From Zerene cesonia (taxonomy: Eukaryota; Arthropoda; Insecta; Lepidoptera; Pieridae), in assembly GCF_012273895.1 (NCBI RefSeq), contig NC_052120.1, positions 10,227,756 to 10,291,755 on the forward strand: 64,000 bases of DNA, in the 5' to 3' direction. The notes under the pieces are model-generated. The model was not told the origin of the DNA, searched no databases, and saw only the letters and a list, made by a program, of their open reading frames with translations. This document shows, piece after piece, positions 49,901 through 60,438 of this stretch. Both the position numbers and the translations under genes were made by a program. Every line of letters begins with the position of its first letter. Position 1 is the stretch's first letter.

Positions 49901-52015
49901 GCGGGCGCGGCGCTGCTGCCCGCGCTGGCGCCCGCGCTGGCCGGCCTGTACGCGGCGGCGCCGCACAGCTGCCTGCTGTACCTGTCCGCCGTGCTGGCCG
50001 ACGCGCTGGGCGGCCCGCGCACGGCGCCGCCGCTGGCGCAGCTGCTGCACGCGCTGCTGCCGCCCGCGCTCGCGCTGCTGCGCCAGCCCGACGGCCTCAA
50101 GAACAACCCGGACACCGTCGACGACCTCTACCGCCTGTGCATACGGTTCGTTTGCTCACCTCCACCCGCGAGCTCCGCACTCGGTGAACCGATTTTGATG
50201 GTTCGTTTTTTTAAGTCGCAGCCGGGGCGTCCCGTGTGACCCCATTTAAGTTTAATAGAAAGCTAACTCTTGCCGTGTGGTGCCATTTAAATTTGGCCTA
50301 ATTCTGAGGCAACGCAGCCAAAAAATAGACAAATTGATAACTTCCACCTTTTTTTAAAGTCGGTTGATAATAATTTAAATTAAAAACAATATATATCAAC
50401 ATACACAGAGACACTTTCTAAAATAGCCACTTATAAAATTGCAGCTACCTCCAGCGCATCCCCAATGAGTTCGTGGAGTCGGGCTGCGCCAGCGCAGTGT
50501 TCGAGTGCGGCATCATGGCGGTCAAGCTCGACCACCGCGACGCGAACTGCTCGCTCATGAAGTTCCTCTACGACGTGCTGAAACTCGCTAACGATGATAC
50601 GCAAACTCCACTCGGCAGTGAGTTTATTATTTTCGCCCCTCTCCCCCTCCTTCTCCTCTTTCGTTAGGCTCCATTTCTTTTTCTCCTCTTTCGTTAGGCT
50701 CCAACTAAAAGTGAATGGGGAAAGCATAAATGCTTTCCCCATTCACTTTTAGTTGTCTCTAGTGTGAAATGGAATACGTGTATTTATGCAATTATGGCTT
50801 TGATATTTTGTATTTTTTTGTCAATTGGATTATGTTGCACACTATCATGATGACTACTTTAGTATCACAAAAAAGAAAAAAAGAACAGAAAGGGATTTAT
50901 TGATTATTATTATTTTTTTTTTTATGTCATAGTCGGCAATGGAGCTGGTACGTCGCCTGATGGTAAGCGCTACCACCGTCCATGGACATTTGGAGAGGTG
51001 TAAGGTCGAATGCCTTACGACTCTTCAAATGGATTGCCGACTGCAAAATGGAAAAGGATTAGGAAAGGATTGAAGAGAGGAGTAAAGGAAAGGACTGGGA
51101 AGGGTGTGGAAGAGGATATGGGCCACCGAATTAACCTTAAAATTTAAGTTATTGTGTTTTATAAAAAATATTCAAAACATTTATTTCCAGACCAACTAAA
51201 CGCAATTATATCTCAATACGGCGAAGAACTAACGTACGCGTTACTGGAAGCCTCCGTTCTCTATCTCCACTCATACATGTTAAGCGAAGTGAGTAACTTG
51301 GCATTTGTATAACTTAGAAATAGCATTGGTCCCCGGTCCTAGTGAGACACCAAAGCGAAAGCGAGCGATGTACGAATGTACGGGTGTACGGTTGTGTGCG
51401 CAGGTGGCGGAAGTGCTGCTGGAGCTGATCACGTGGCAGAAGCGCGCCGGCGTCGAGTGGGTCGCGCCCGCGCTGGCCCGCCTGCCGCGCGCCCGCGCCT
51501 GCGCCACCGACCAGCAGTGCTGGCAGTTCCACCACTACGCGCTCAAGTACGCGCGCACACAAACACACACGCACACACACATACATTAAAACTGTGGCAT
51601 TTCTTTTGTTTAGGGGCTGAGGCCCATATCCTTTTCCTTACCCTTCCCAGACTTTCCTTTATTCCTCTCTTCAATCCTTTCTTAATCCCTATCCAAATTG
51701 AAGTCGGCAATCCATTAGAGAGCCTCTCCAAATGTTCATGGGGGGGGTGGAGGGCCTACCTTGGCGACCCACATATAAACGTATCATAAATCACGTTTTC
51801 ATACAAATTTAAATGAAATACTAAAATATACATATATAGTTATGAATCGTATTTTTTAAAGTATATCTAATTCTATTTAAAACAAATGATCTTCAATCAT
51901 CATTATTTATTATATTATAAGTAACATATTTATGAACTGTTTAATTTTTTACAGAGCTGAAAAGTGCAAAGAAGCAACTCGACTACTGCGTGACTTCGCT
52001 CGACTGTACCGATAA
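43955..52015 (+). CDS. TNPO3: Transportin-3 (transportin-SR, importin-beta family)
   Basis: Twelve exons were found: 43955-44068, 44158-45048, 45418-45597, 47523-47686, 48112-48325, 48806-48928 (cut by an N gap), 49300-49553, 49828-50145, 50445-50617, 51191-51288, 51404-51546 and 51955-52015. About 910 residues are visible and roughly 19 are hidden in the gap, against 923 in human. The product is a karyopherin that carries phosphorylated SR-rich splicing factors into the nucleus and releases them on RanGTP. The N-terminus (VYQAISALYD, SLWLEEVQKS, SCYFAAQTMRSK, LALADLALQMPNWK) is the Ran-binding HEAT region. The cargo region includes DTVDDLYRLCIR and LDHRDANCS, and the end CKEATRLLRDFARLYR matches the family C-terminus. 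Exons 1-3 are AT-rich and exons 5-9 and 11 extremely GC-rich. Introns carry five copies of one repeat. Convergent with CHAF1B. Confidence 0.95.
46557..46597. repeat. Perfect inverted repeat, 18-bp arms
   Basis: CACTGCTGATTGCTATGT and its exact complement are separated by TATTT in TNPO3 intron 3. It would form a stable hairpin if transcribed. Confidence 0.9.
47014..47200 (-). repeat. Interspersed repeat with CTAG end
   Basis: ACTAGCTTTCCTCCAGCGGC...CCCCGTATAGCTCCCGTTTTTGTAGGATTTCCGGG...TTCATCCACTCAG. A shorter relative stands at 46350-46450 (CCGCCCGCGGCTTCGTCC...CCCGTTTCCGTCGGATTTC). The family is common in Lepidoptera; the class (Helitron end or RTE-like LINE) is uncertain. Confidence 0.5.
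47222..47460 (+). repeat. CATGGGCGG-family repeat, copy 1 in TNPO3
   Basis: Contains TGTCATAGTCGACAATG, GCCTGATAGTAAGCGCTACT, GGAGAGGCGTAAGGTCGA and AAGGATATGGGCC in the family order. Intron 3. Confidence 0.65.
48500..48790 (-). repeat. CATGGGCGG-family repeat, copy 2 in TNPO3
   Basis: Reverse orientation: ACGCTCACAGAAGACCGGCT, AGGCCCATATCCTTACCC, TTCATGGGCGGAGGTGGCGC and CGATAACATAAAAAA. It ends only about 15 bp before the exon 6 acceptor at 48805, so its tail abuts the splice site. Confidence 0.65.
48929..48986. other. Assembly gap, 58 N
   Basis: Short N run inside TNPO3 exon 6, just after TASALMRAL. Comparison with the family suggests about 19 codons and the exon 6 donor are hidden here. 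Confidence 0.95.
49083..49250 (+). repeat. CATGGGCGG-family repeat, copy 3 in TNPO3
   Basis: A poly-T start, AGCGGGCAATTGAACTTGTG, GCCTGATGGTAAGCGATCAC and CACCGTCCATTTG, followed by GGGGAAATGATCAGGAAAGG. Diverged copy in the intron before exon 7. Confidence 0.55.
50651..50703. repeat. 23-bp direct repeat
   Basis: TTCTCCTCTTTCGTTAGGCT followed by CCA occurs at 50651-50673 and again at 50681-50703, 30 bp apart. The second copy touches the left arm of a perfect inverted repeat. Confidence 0.9.
50702..50755. repeat. Perfect inverted repeat, 26-bp arms, 2-bp loop
   Basis: Arms 50702-50727 and 50730-50755 are exact complements (CAACTAAAAGTGAATGGGGA... against its reverse), with AA between. It lies in TNPO3 intron 9. 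It could be a foldback insertion or an assembly/library artefact. Confidence 0.93.
50915..51125 (+). repeat. CATGGGCGG-family repeat, copy 4 in TNPO3
   Basis: The best copy: poly-T, TGTCATAGTCGGCAATGGAG, GTCGCCTGATGGTAAGCGCT, GGAGAGGTGTAAGGTCGAAT and GGAAGAGGATATGGGCCACC. Intron 9. Confidence 0.75.
51605..51785 (-). repeat. CATGGGCGG-family repeat, copy 5 in TNPO3
   Basis: Reverse orientation: GAGGCCCATATCCTTTTCC, CTTCCCAGACTTTCCTTTATT, GTCGGCAATCCATTAGAGAG, TTCATGGGGGGGGTGGAGGG and TTGGCGACCCAC. Intron 11. Confidence 0.65.
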
Positions 52016-52792
52016 ATATTCATTAATAAATCTATCACCTCTCGAGATCCTTGCATCAGGACTCACGACTGATCCCAATCTGATCAAATTTGACCCCAAA
52101 ATATATAAGGATTATTCGTCTCTTAAATTCAAAATTTTGTTTTGTCTCTGAATGGAATTAGATGTCATATTTAAATAGAGAATAGTTGTTATATACAAGT
52201 GATATTTATAAAGGTTTTACGGTTCAATAGTTTTTAAAGACTCATTAAATAATTATCAATTTTTAATTTAAGTGACGAACTATGATCTATTGATTGGTGT
52301 ATATCAAATTAGTAAGCAATTATATTATAAAAATATAGAAATTTAATTGTTAAAAGAATTATATCATGATGTCGAGTTTTTTTTTACAATTTTTTCCGTC
52401 AAAATACGTTTTGACTTTGATAACTTTCGTATGAAAGAGACAGGTATAGGTAAGTAAACACCCTTAATTGATAGAATATATTTTGTTATATACATACTCT
52501 GTTCGATTGTGATAAACCCCTCACTGTAATTGTAAATATTTATTAAATTTACTTTTATCACAATATTTTTCGTTGTTTTATTTTACTCACCTCATCCTTA
52601 AACCTACTGATGTGTTCAGAAACTTTATGAAAATGTAATTGTCACCAAATAACATAGAGTCAAGGTCAACTTTACTTTGGGTTCAGACCATAATATGGTC
52701 TGAATTCATCATAATATTATTATGTAATGCAATACATATTAAAATGGGATAAAGGAAAGAATAAACAAGTCATAAATAGTAATTTATTACAA
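52016..52792. other. 3' intergenic space TNPO3 / CHAF1B
   Basis: These 777 bp separate two convergent stop codons and hold both 3' UTRs. AATAAA at 52025 is too close to the TNPO3 stop to be a sure signal. TTTATT (AATAAA on minus) at 52783 and 52577 are candidates for CHAF1B. No other gene is seen. Confidence 0.5.
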
Positions 52793-55700
52793 CTAACAGG
52801 ATTTCTTGTTCTTAGGGCTAGATAGAGTCACAAAGCTAACTCGCCGTGGCGCTTTGGGGCTCTGTACAGTTTTAACTGACACGGGCTTTTTGATATCTGT
52901 TATTTTAGCTTGCTTCATAAAATCTACGTTTTTCGACGTCGGAGTACTTGGCTGAGATCCTTGGCTATTTTTAGAGGATATCGCTGATGTTTTTTCGCTC
53001 GATTTATTTGCATTTTTAGGAGATTCTGTTAATTTTTTATTTGATTCTGCGTGTTCATTCTCGGTGATTATCTTCGGAGATTGGCTCTTGCCTTCCGTAT
53101 CGTCATATACAAGTTTCATGTCTTCACTATCTTCTACGATAACTACGTCATTGTTTTTACTCGGTTTGATGACGTCATTGCTAGAATTATCCGACCACGA
53201 AGGCATCGCAGTTTCCACTAATAAATCCACTTTGACTGGCGTTTTCTGTTGCGTCGTTTCGACTTTTTGTTTTTTAGGTGATTTCTCTGAAGGTGTTTTG
53301 AATTTAATGTATGAATCTATTTTGGGCAGCTCTGATTTGGTCTTTACTGGTTTTTCTTCTGGAGTTTCCTTTATTTCTGTTTGGGGTTCGTCTACATCCA
53401 TTGCCTCTGTAATAAATAAATAAATAAAAACATTTATTGTCAACAACACAAAAATACCACAACATAAAAAGATAAATATAAAATAACACAAAATACACAT
53501 TAGGAATAAAAGTACATATATGAAAAATAAATTAATGTTTAGGCTGGGTATTTAACTCAGTATCTGGCGCAAATGGTTATTTTTTAATTAAAGATGCATT
53601 TATTGAGAGTAAACTTATTTTATGATGTCTATGAATTTGTTATTTGGGGACAGTTGATGTGTTTTATTATTGATAAAAATCGTGCTTTCAACAAACCCAC
53701 AAAAAAAATTACAACCGTATTATTATTAATTATGTTATTTTATAGAATTTTACCTGTAGCTGGCACATCGGCGGTGGGGGGCAGGGCTTCACCCAACTCG
53801 TTCTCTTCGAAGGTGATGAGCGAACAGAACCCGTCCGTGCTCGAAGCGACCAGCACTCGCCCGTCGCTTGACCAGCTAAGGTCTGTGAGTCTGCGCAATA
53901 AAGTTACAAGATTTTAATATAGTTTTCAGGTGACAGTGAGTATTATGCTGCGGGCGCTCACCTGGTGTAGTGCACGTTGGAGNNNNNNNNNNNNNNNNNN
54001 NNNNNNNNNNNNNNNNNNNNNNNNNNNNNNNNNNNNNNNNNNNNNNNNNNNNNNNNNNNNNNNNNNNNNNNNNNNNNNNNNNNNNNNNNNNNNNNNNNNN
54101 NNNNNNNNNNNNNNNNNNNNNNNNNNNNNNNNNNNNNNNNNNNNNNNNNNNNNNNNNNNNNNNNNNNNNNNNNNNNNNNNNNNNNNNNNNNNNNNNNNNN
54201 NNNNNNNNNNNNNNNNNNNNNNNNNNNNNNNNNNNNNNNNNNNNNNNNNNNNNNNNNNNNNNNNNNNNNNNNNNNNNNNNNNNNNNNNNNNNNNNNNNNN
54301 NNNNNNNNNNNNNNNNNNNNNNNNNNNNNNNNNNNNNNNNNNNNNNNNNNNNNNNNNNNNNNNNNNNNNNNNNNNNNNNNNNNNNNNNNNNNNNNNNNNN
54401 NNNNNNNNNNNNNNNNNNNNNNNNNNNNNNNNNNNNNNNNNNNNNNNNNNNNNNNNNNNNNNNNNNNNNNNNNNNNNNNNNNNNNNNNNNNNNNNNNNNN
54501 NNNNNNNNNNNNNNNNNNNNNNNNNNNNNNNNNNNNNNNNNNNNNNNNNNNNNNNNNNNNNNNNNNNNNNNNNNNNNNNNNNNNNNNNNNNNNNNNNNNN
54601 NNNNNNNNNNNNNNNNNNNNNNNNNNNNNNNNNNNNNNNNNNNNNNNNNNNNNNNNNNNNNNNNNNNNNNNNNNNNNNNNNNNNNNNNNNNNNNNNNNNN
54701 NNNNNNNNNNNNNNNNNNNNNNNNNNNNNNNNNNNNNNNNNNNNNNNNNNNNNNNNNNNNNNNNNNNNNNNNNNNNNNNNNNNNNNNNNNNNNNNNNNNN
54801 NNNNNNNNNNNNNNNNNNNNNNNNNNNNNNNNNNNNNNNNNNNNNNNNNNNNNNNNNNNNNNNNNNNNNNNNNNNNNNNNNNNNNNNNNNNNNNNNNNNN
54901 NNNNNNNNNNNNNNNNNNNNNNNNNNNNNNNNNNNNNNNNNNNNNNNNNNNNNNNNNNNNNNNNNNNNNNNNNNNNNNNNNNGCACGCGGCGCGGCGCGG
55001 GGCAGCGCGGCGCGGGCCCGCCGGCGCGCACGCGGAACTGCGCCGGGGCCCAGCGCGCCGCCAGCGCCGGCTCGCCGCACGGCACCACGCACAGCGGACT
55101 GGAATATGGTACTGAGCTATTCATATTTCATAAAAGAGCTAAAAATGTTATAATAAATGAAGTAGGAAAAACTAAAAATATGCTTTAATGATAGAATCAA
55201 TATCAATTACTAAATTGTCCGAATCGCAAAATAAGGAAATAATGTAATCCTGCCGCTCCTAACCAGTTTGAGATGGAACTATGGAATAATTACATTGTCT
55301 CTGATCCTTTCTAAGTGCACAAATTTGAACTGTCTGTCTGTTTACGGTGGATCAAATTTGTGTAAAGGTGTTAGTTACATCTTATGTTGATACTATGTCT
55401 TGATACAGGTGAACCTTATAAATGTGTTACTTGTTAATATGTGATAAAAATCATAGTTACAAAGATACACTTACAATTGTTGAAAAACAACTTGTGTATA
55501 TGCATTTTAATAACAATGTTGAAATTACTGTTAAATGATGTATACTTACACTTTAAGAGAGTATCTTGAATAAATATATACAGCATTGATAGGCTTTATA
55601 TCCACCTTGCCTTGTTCAGGTTCGATTTTGCCTCCAGGAACTGAAAAATAATTTAAATAAATATATCAACTGACCCACACAACTTCACTGGCACTTAACA

Positions 55701-56940
55701 ATATATTTTTTCAAAGTGTTGTGTTGTGCTTCAGGTGGTACATAGTGTTGCTGTGTTTGATATTGTGTAGTGTTAAACAAAGTGTTGTTGTATATTGTGT
55801 GTTATAAAGCGTGTTGTGTGGTGCATTGTGTGTTATGGACCATGAGGCAATAATTTTTCTAAAATTCATTATCAGATTTTGGTTTAATATGCTCACCAAA
55901 ATTATCACATTAACATCTTTAATTTACAAGATTCTGGACCTGTTCCATTTTTATTATAGTACAGGTAAACTAATCAAAGTTAAAATTATAAAGAAAATGT
56001 ACTTATTGTCGATCTTGCCTTGCCTTGTGAGATGAAATAAAAACCTCTAATATAAAATAGCAGCATAAACTTACTATAAGACAGTTTGTTTTAAATATTT
56101 ACCAGCTATAAACATGCCATCAGGACTAAAATGTAATCTGCGGTAATAAGTCTGTAGAGTATCATCATGGTAGAGTCGCACTTTAACTCCATGCAAGGGA
56201 TGATCAGGAGGAAATGGAAGAATGGCTTTGCTGCTTCGTGAAGTCACTTTTTTTGTTGTTATGTCTATTGTGCGGAATACTCTGCAATTTATAAAAGGAT
56301 TAACAATTAATTAAACACTTTTTTTTACTGAACATATCAAAGGCAGTTAAAGTAATCATGGGTAACAGAACAATCAGTAAATGGTTTTAATAGAAATTAT
56401 TTTTTGCACACCGACACAAGCATTTTTTAAAGTGTAAAAGTATTAAAACCTAAAATGAAAAACAAATAATTTCGTTATATAAACAACTAGAAGTACAAAC
56501 CTATCTGTACATGTGGATGCTATTATCTGCCCCTTAGGGTCCCAAGCCACACCTTGTACAAAGCCCTTATGATCATTTATCAGGCTGGTATACCGTGCAC
56601 GACCCACATCCCACACCAATAACTTGTTATCCACTGAGCCTGATGCCAGGTGGAGGGAGTCACTACTCCAGCTCAGGTCAAGGACATCTTCCATGTGACC
56701 ACGGAGAGTCTGTAATTATTATTAGTTACATTAGTTATTATTAGTTACATATATATAGATTAAGAACCCGTGCTCCCACACTAGGATTCCCTGTGTCGTG
56801 GGAACAAGTTTCTTCCGGTAGGTTTAAAAAAGTACAACTTTACTAATTATTATAGATTATAAAATAAATAAATTCATGCTGCTATACTACTTATTACAAT
56901 ATTGTACGTATTAGTGTGCCTCTCTGTGTATGTGTGTGTG

Positions 56941-56991
<51 letters not shown>

Positions 56992-57846
56992 GTTTGTGTG
57001 TGTGTATGTGTGTGTGTTTGTCAAGTTAATTAATTTATATATGTTTTTTTTTTAATTATATTATAAGTACTGATAATATACCTGAATTGGTAATAATTTA
57101 GGAGGTAAAACCAATTTCTCATAATGATTAATATTTAATTTTGTTTTAGTGATTTAAAATTTGAGATAAAAAGAAAGAACATCATTTATTTTATCAATCT
57201 CTAATGAGAAAAACAAGGAAAGCTTTTATAGTGATCTCAATCGAAATATACAATTAGAACATGGGTATGTGCAGCAAAACCATTAAAAAGAAATACAACT
57301 ACGGATTTTTGCTACACTATGCATTTATGTGTTATACACACCTTATGTATAACCCATGTTTCTTTATACTGCTCTTCACCCTCCACAGGTGGGGCTGGAT
57401 CCTCATTCTTTTGTTTCCAAACAAATACAATAGACTCATCATCACCAGATGCTAATAACTGGCCATTGGGTGACCACCTTACAACATTAACTGCTTTATG
57501 ATGCTTTGTTAGATCTGCTGCTACTTCTAAATTGACTGTTCCTGTTTCTGATACTGAAACATACCATATCTGAAACAATTAAGATAAATAAATAAAAAAT
57601 AACTAACAATCTTAAAAAAAAATATTTAGATCAAACAATTGGGTGTAGAAATAGCGAACAACAAAAATATTCGAGAAAGTTAACGACTTCATGAACAAAA
57701 TATAGAACAAAACTTACGACAACGTGAGAATCTGTACCACCAGTAGCAAGACGTAAGGGATCTTTTAAATCAGATCGTGGTTGAAAATCTACACTTAACA
57801 CAGGATCCCTATTGTGCCAAGAAATTTCTGGTATTGCAAACTTCAT
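52793..57846 (-). CDS. CHAF1B: Chromatin assembly factor 1 subunit p60 (CAF-1 subunit B)
   Basis: Exons: 57846-57718, 57569-57342, 56709-56501, 56281-56103, 55640-55550, 55098-54983 (enters the N gap), 53982-53962 (leaves the gap), 53890-53754 and 53406-52793. Phases agree wherever both sides are visible. The WD40 propeller starts MKFAIPEISWHNRDPVLSVD and includes HHKAVNVVRWSPNGQLLASG, LRGHMEDVLDLSWSSD, DHKGFVQGVAWDPKGQ, YYRRLHFSPDGMFIAG and LTDLSWSSDGRVLVASSTDG. These align with human CHAF1B in order. The last exon (about 204 residues) is a polar, Ser/Lys-rich tail with RRVSFVTLSSP near the end, matching the RRVTL..L B-domain that binds ASF1 in CAF-1 p60 and HIRA. CAF-1 places H3-H4 onto newly made DNA at replication forks with PCNA and ASF1. 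Roughly 40-60 residues are hidden by the gap. An E2F-type site lies 55 bp upstream of the ATG. Confidence 0.93.
53983..54982. other. Assembly gap, 1000 N
   Basis: Exactly 1000 N inside CHAF1B. It splits the end of exon 6 (GC-rich, ...RCPAPRRV) from the start of the exon ending SNVHYTR and may hide one or two more exon parts. Confidence 0.98.
56930..57020. repeat. (GT)n microsatellite in CHAF1B intron 2
   Basis: GTGTGT run with scattered GTTTGT and GTATGT interruptions. Confidence 0.93.
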
Positions 57847-57901
57847 TATAAATTATTTATTCTTGTTATATGTTTTTGTTTTCAACTCAATAAAAGCTAA
57901 A

Positions 57902-57911
57902 TTGGCGCCAA
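57902..57911. promoter_or_regulatory. E2F-type palindrome upstream of CHAF1B
   Basis: TTGGCGCCAA, a palindromic form of the E2F/DP binding site, lies 56-65 bp before the CHAF1B ATG. CAF-1 genes are known S-phase genes under E2F control in other animals, so the site fits the gene. Confidence 0.6.
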
Positions 57912-57918
57912 TTTTAAT

Positions 57919-57930
57919 TGACACATGACA
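57919..57930. promoter_or_regulatory. TGACA-repeat motif upstream of CHAF1B
   Basis: TGACACATGACA, 73-84 bp before the ATG, with another TTGACACA at 57946-57953. Part of the shared motif set. Confidence 0.45.
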
Positions 57931-59167
57931 ATTTGTGTTCGGCAGTTGACACAGATTAATCAGCTATAATGTCTTTTAAAATCACAGACTACGTATCAAA
58001 GTATCAATAAAAATTCCATACTTTATAACTCTCTGAAGTATTTTATTTTTAATTTCTTGTTTGATATTTCATTTATTTGCGTTATCCGATTAGGAGACTA
58101 CATAAACTGGGTGATAGAATGTTTTATGATATCCCAGAGTATACAACAAATCATCAAATCTTAAGCAAAATCGAATAGCTAATATATATCGATCAAAGAC
58201 TTAATTCGGTTAAAACTTGTAATAACTTAAATTCATAGTAGTTATTTTATTACTATCTCTTTGCCTTACATTACATACTGCAAATTTGATTCAATTCGTT
58301 TCACGTTACTGAGCGACGCTATATATAAGCATCAAGCACCAATGCGCTTATTACATTACATTTAATTTAGTTGACTTAATTTGGTCGTCACTAAACTTAG
58401 GAAAGTGTAATCGCATTCAGCGAATTAGCATTCTAAATTTAGAAGTAAGGATAATTTCTGACTGATTGAATCATTTCACACATTTAAGGTGTAATCATGT
58501 TTTGTTACTTCAAACTTCACTATATAAATACTTGTACTTGACTTTTTTAAGTACAAAAAAATCAAATTCAATATTTTTTTGGATCATTTTTGTCAGAAAA
58601 GTTTGGAATAATAAAGAATTATATTTAAAATCTTAATACGAATTTTCTGCTCTTATACTTTCTCGAATATTAGAATTTTGTCTTTGAATAAATGGCGTCA
58701 AAACATTTATGTTAAGTGATCTACTATTCCATGGAATATATAATACACTTATGTTTTATATTTAGTGTAGAATTCATTCGTAGGTAATTTGAATCCGTTC
58801 GTTCTTAATCGCTCACAATATTCATTATGTGATTCAGTACTGAAATCATTCAGTACTGAAAAGACAGTCTGATCAGAAGCCCGTAATTTGCGTCAAAGGA
58901 ACTAATTTCAGTGTAATGCAATAAGCGCTTAAGGAAGCAGTGCAAACTGAAAAAAAACTGGCCATTTAGGCGCCCTTTCCAGTCTACGCCCTGTGCCTAG
59001 GCACTAATAGCACCGCCCTATTTACAGCATTGCATGCGTCATTCAGTATTCTAGTTCTAGAAGTCCCCTTAAACACTATCAAATAGGTATGATTAATGCA
59101 TTTGAAACTGGCAAAAAGTCTATCTTCACTACCAAAGTGAATAAAGAAAAATAAAATTAAAAGTCAA

Positions 59168-59202
59168 CGTCAATTGTCAAATAACGTCAATTGTTGTCAA
59201 TT
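59168..59202. promoter_or_regulatory. Repeated CGTCAATTG motif in the RpL36A promoter
   Basis: CGTCAATTGTCAA at 59168-59180, CGTCAATTG at 59185-59193 and TTGTCAATT at 59195-59203; on the other strand these read TTGACAATTGACG and TTGACAAC. They end about 56 bp before the ATG, just ahead of a pyrimidine tract. Confidence 0.5.
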
Positions 59203-59208
59203 CCACAG

Positions 59209-59218
59209 TCTCTCTTTC
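59209..59218 (+). promoter_or_regulatory. 5' TOP-like pyrimidine tract of RpL36A
   Basis: TCTCTCTTTC, beginning at a C in an A-G-T-C context about 40 bp before the ATG. Ribosomal protein mRNAs start with such a terminal oligopyrimidine tract, which puts them under TOR/LARP1 control. Confidence 0.55.
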
Positions 59219-59257
59219 ATTTTGACGTTTGGTCGGCAGAGATAGGAAAACGGCAAA

Positions 59258-60425
59258 ATGGTGTGTTTTAATATTTAAATCCAAATAAATCTTGTAAATT
59301 TATTAGCACAAATGTGATGTATGCAGTGAAATATATGGGTTATGTGATAGTTATCAATATTTATTCTGTATTTCATACCGGGGCTTTGTTTATTCCAGGT
59401 TAACGTACCAAAACAGCGCAGAACCTACTGCAAAAAATGCAAGTGCCACAAAGTTCACAAAGTGTCACAGTACAAAAAGTCTAAGGAAAGGCACGCCGCC
59501 CAAGGTAGAAGACGTTATGACCGCAAACAACAGGGTTATGGTGGTCAATCCAAACCTATCTTCAAAAAGAAGGTACAAGTCTAACCTCAAACTATTTACC
59601 TAAACTATCCACTTTATCCACTTTCTCACAATCTTTTTCTATCGTAAGGCACAGTAATATAAATAATGGAATATTCGAAATTTATAATTTTGAACGTTAA
59701 TTCGGAAATTATATTTATGTTGTCTAGACTTGTTTTTCTTGCATATTTTAAGCTGTAAATGTATGTTTTAATCTGCTATCTCACTTTGTGTGAAGGGACA
59801 TGTCTTAACAGTTGTACGTTATAAATTTGGAAGTTATTGTGATCTCTATACACTTAGTGGTAAATTCAGTGCCAAATTGTTAGGACCTAACTATTGAGGT
59901 CTCTCACTGGACCAGTCTACTGGATCACTTAATCACGATTTTGTTGTACTATAACAGCATAGGTCTAAACATTGTGTTGTATTTCCATGAAAAACTTAAA
60001 TTTTCATTGTTATTACAACACTTGCTACTATCATGTATAATTTTAAAGAGATTATCTATTCATCTGTTTTTAGATTAATATAGCTATAATGATATTATGA
60101 AGAGATAAAGTTTAATTGATCTACTGAACCAATTCAAAAATCATCTAACCACTAGTAAGCCACTATCTATGAATGTCAAATGCTATATTTTATGTTGTTA
60201 TAATACTGGGTTAATTCGGACAGAGCTGAAATAAGCCGCTAGTTACCTTTACTGTTCATAATTATTTTACTGTAACACTATTTATAGGCGAAAACCACAA
60301 AGAAAATTGTGCTCCGTCTTGAGTGTGCCGACTGCAAGGTGAGGTCGCAGGTTGCCCTCAAGAGATGCAAACATTTCGAGCTTGGTGGTGATAAGAAGAG
60401 GAAGGGACAGATGATCCAGTTCTAG
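59258..60425 (+). CDS. RpL36A: Ribosomal protein L36A (eL42)
   Basis: Three exons give about 104 residues: 59258-59260 (only the ATG), 59399-59572 and 60288-60425. The protein reads MVNVPKQRRTYCKKCKCHKV..., with the C4 zinc ribbon formed by CKKC near the N-terminus and CADCK...RCKHFELGG towards the end. It finishes KKRKGQMIQF, the expected family ending. It is a core protein of the large ribosomal subunit near the E site, where it contacts the CCA end of deacylated tRNA. Length is normal and no residue is missing. Splitting right after the start codon is common in ribosomal protein genes. AATAAA at 60433-60438 is only 8 bases after the stop, followed by T-rich DNA. Convergent with WASHC3. Confidence 0.97.
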
Positions 60426-60432
60426 GCTGGCT

Positions 60433-60438
60433 AATAAA
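60433..60438 (+). terminator. Polyadenylation signal of RpL36A
   Basis: AATAAA right after the stop codon with a downstream T run (60456-60466). Short 3' UTRs are usual for ribosomal protein genes. Confidence 0.6.

Larger units (their letters stand above)
57847..59257. other. Intergenic space between CHAF1B and RpL36A
   Basis: These 1.4 kb lie between divergent genes, with promoter elements at both ends. The middle is AT-rich and has a tandem TTCAGTACTGAA palindrome at about 58839-58860. No coding exon is seen. Confidence 0.6.

Noticed and set aside
52025..52030. AATAAA as the TNPO3 polyadenylation signal
   Set aside because: Only 10 bases after the stop codon without a clear downstream element; left unassigned.
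53064..53423. Plus-strand frame opposite the CHAF1B tail
   Set aside because: Antisense of the Ser/Lys-rich last exon, which ends in the conserved RRVSF motif.
53926..55188. Long open frames of about 380-407 codons
   Set aside because: Produced by the second 1000-N gap; only the flanking CHAF1B exon pieces are coding.
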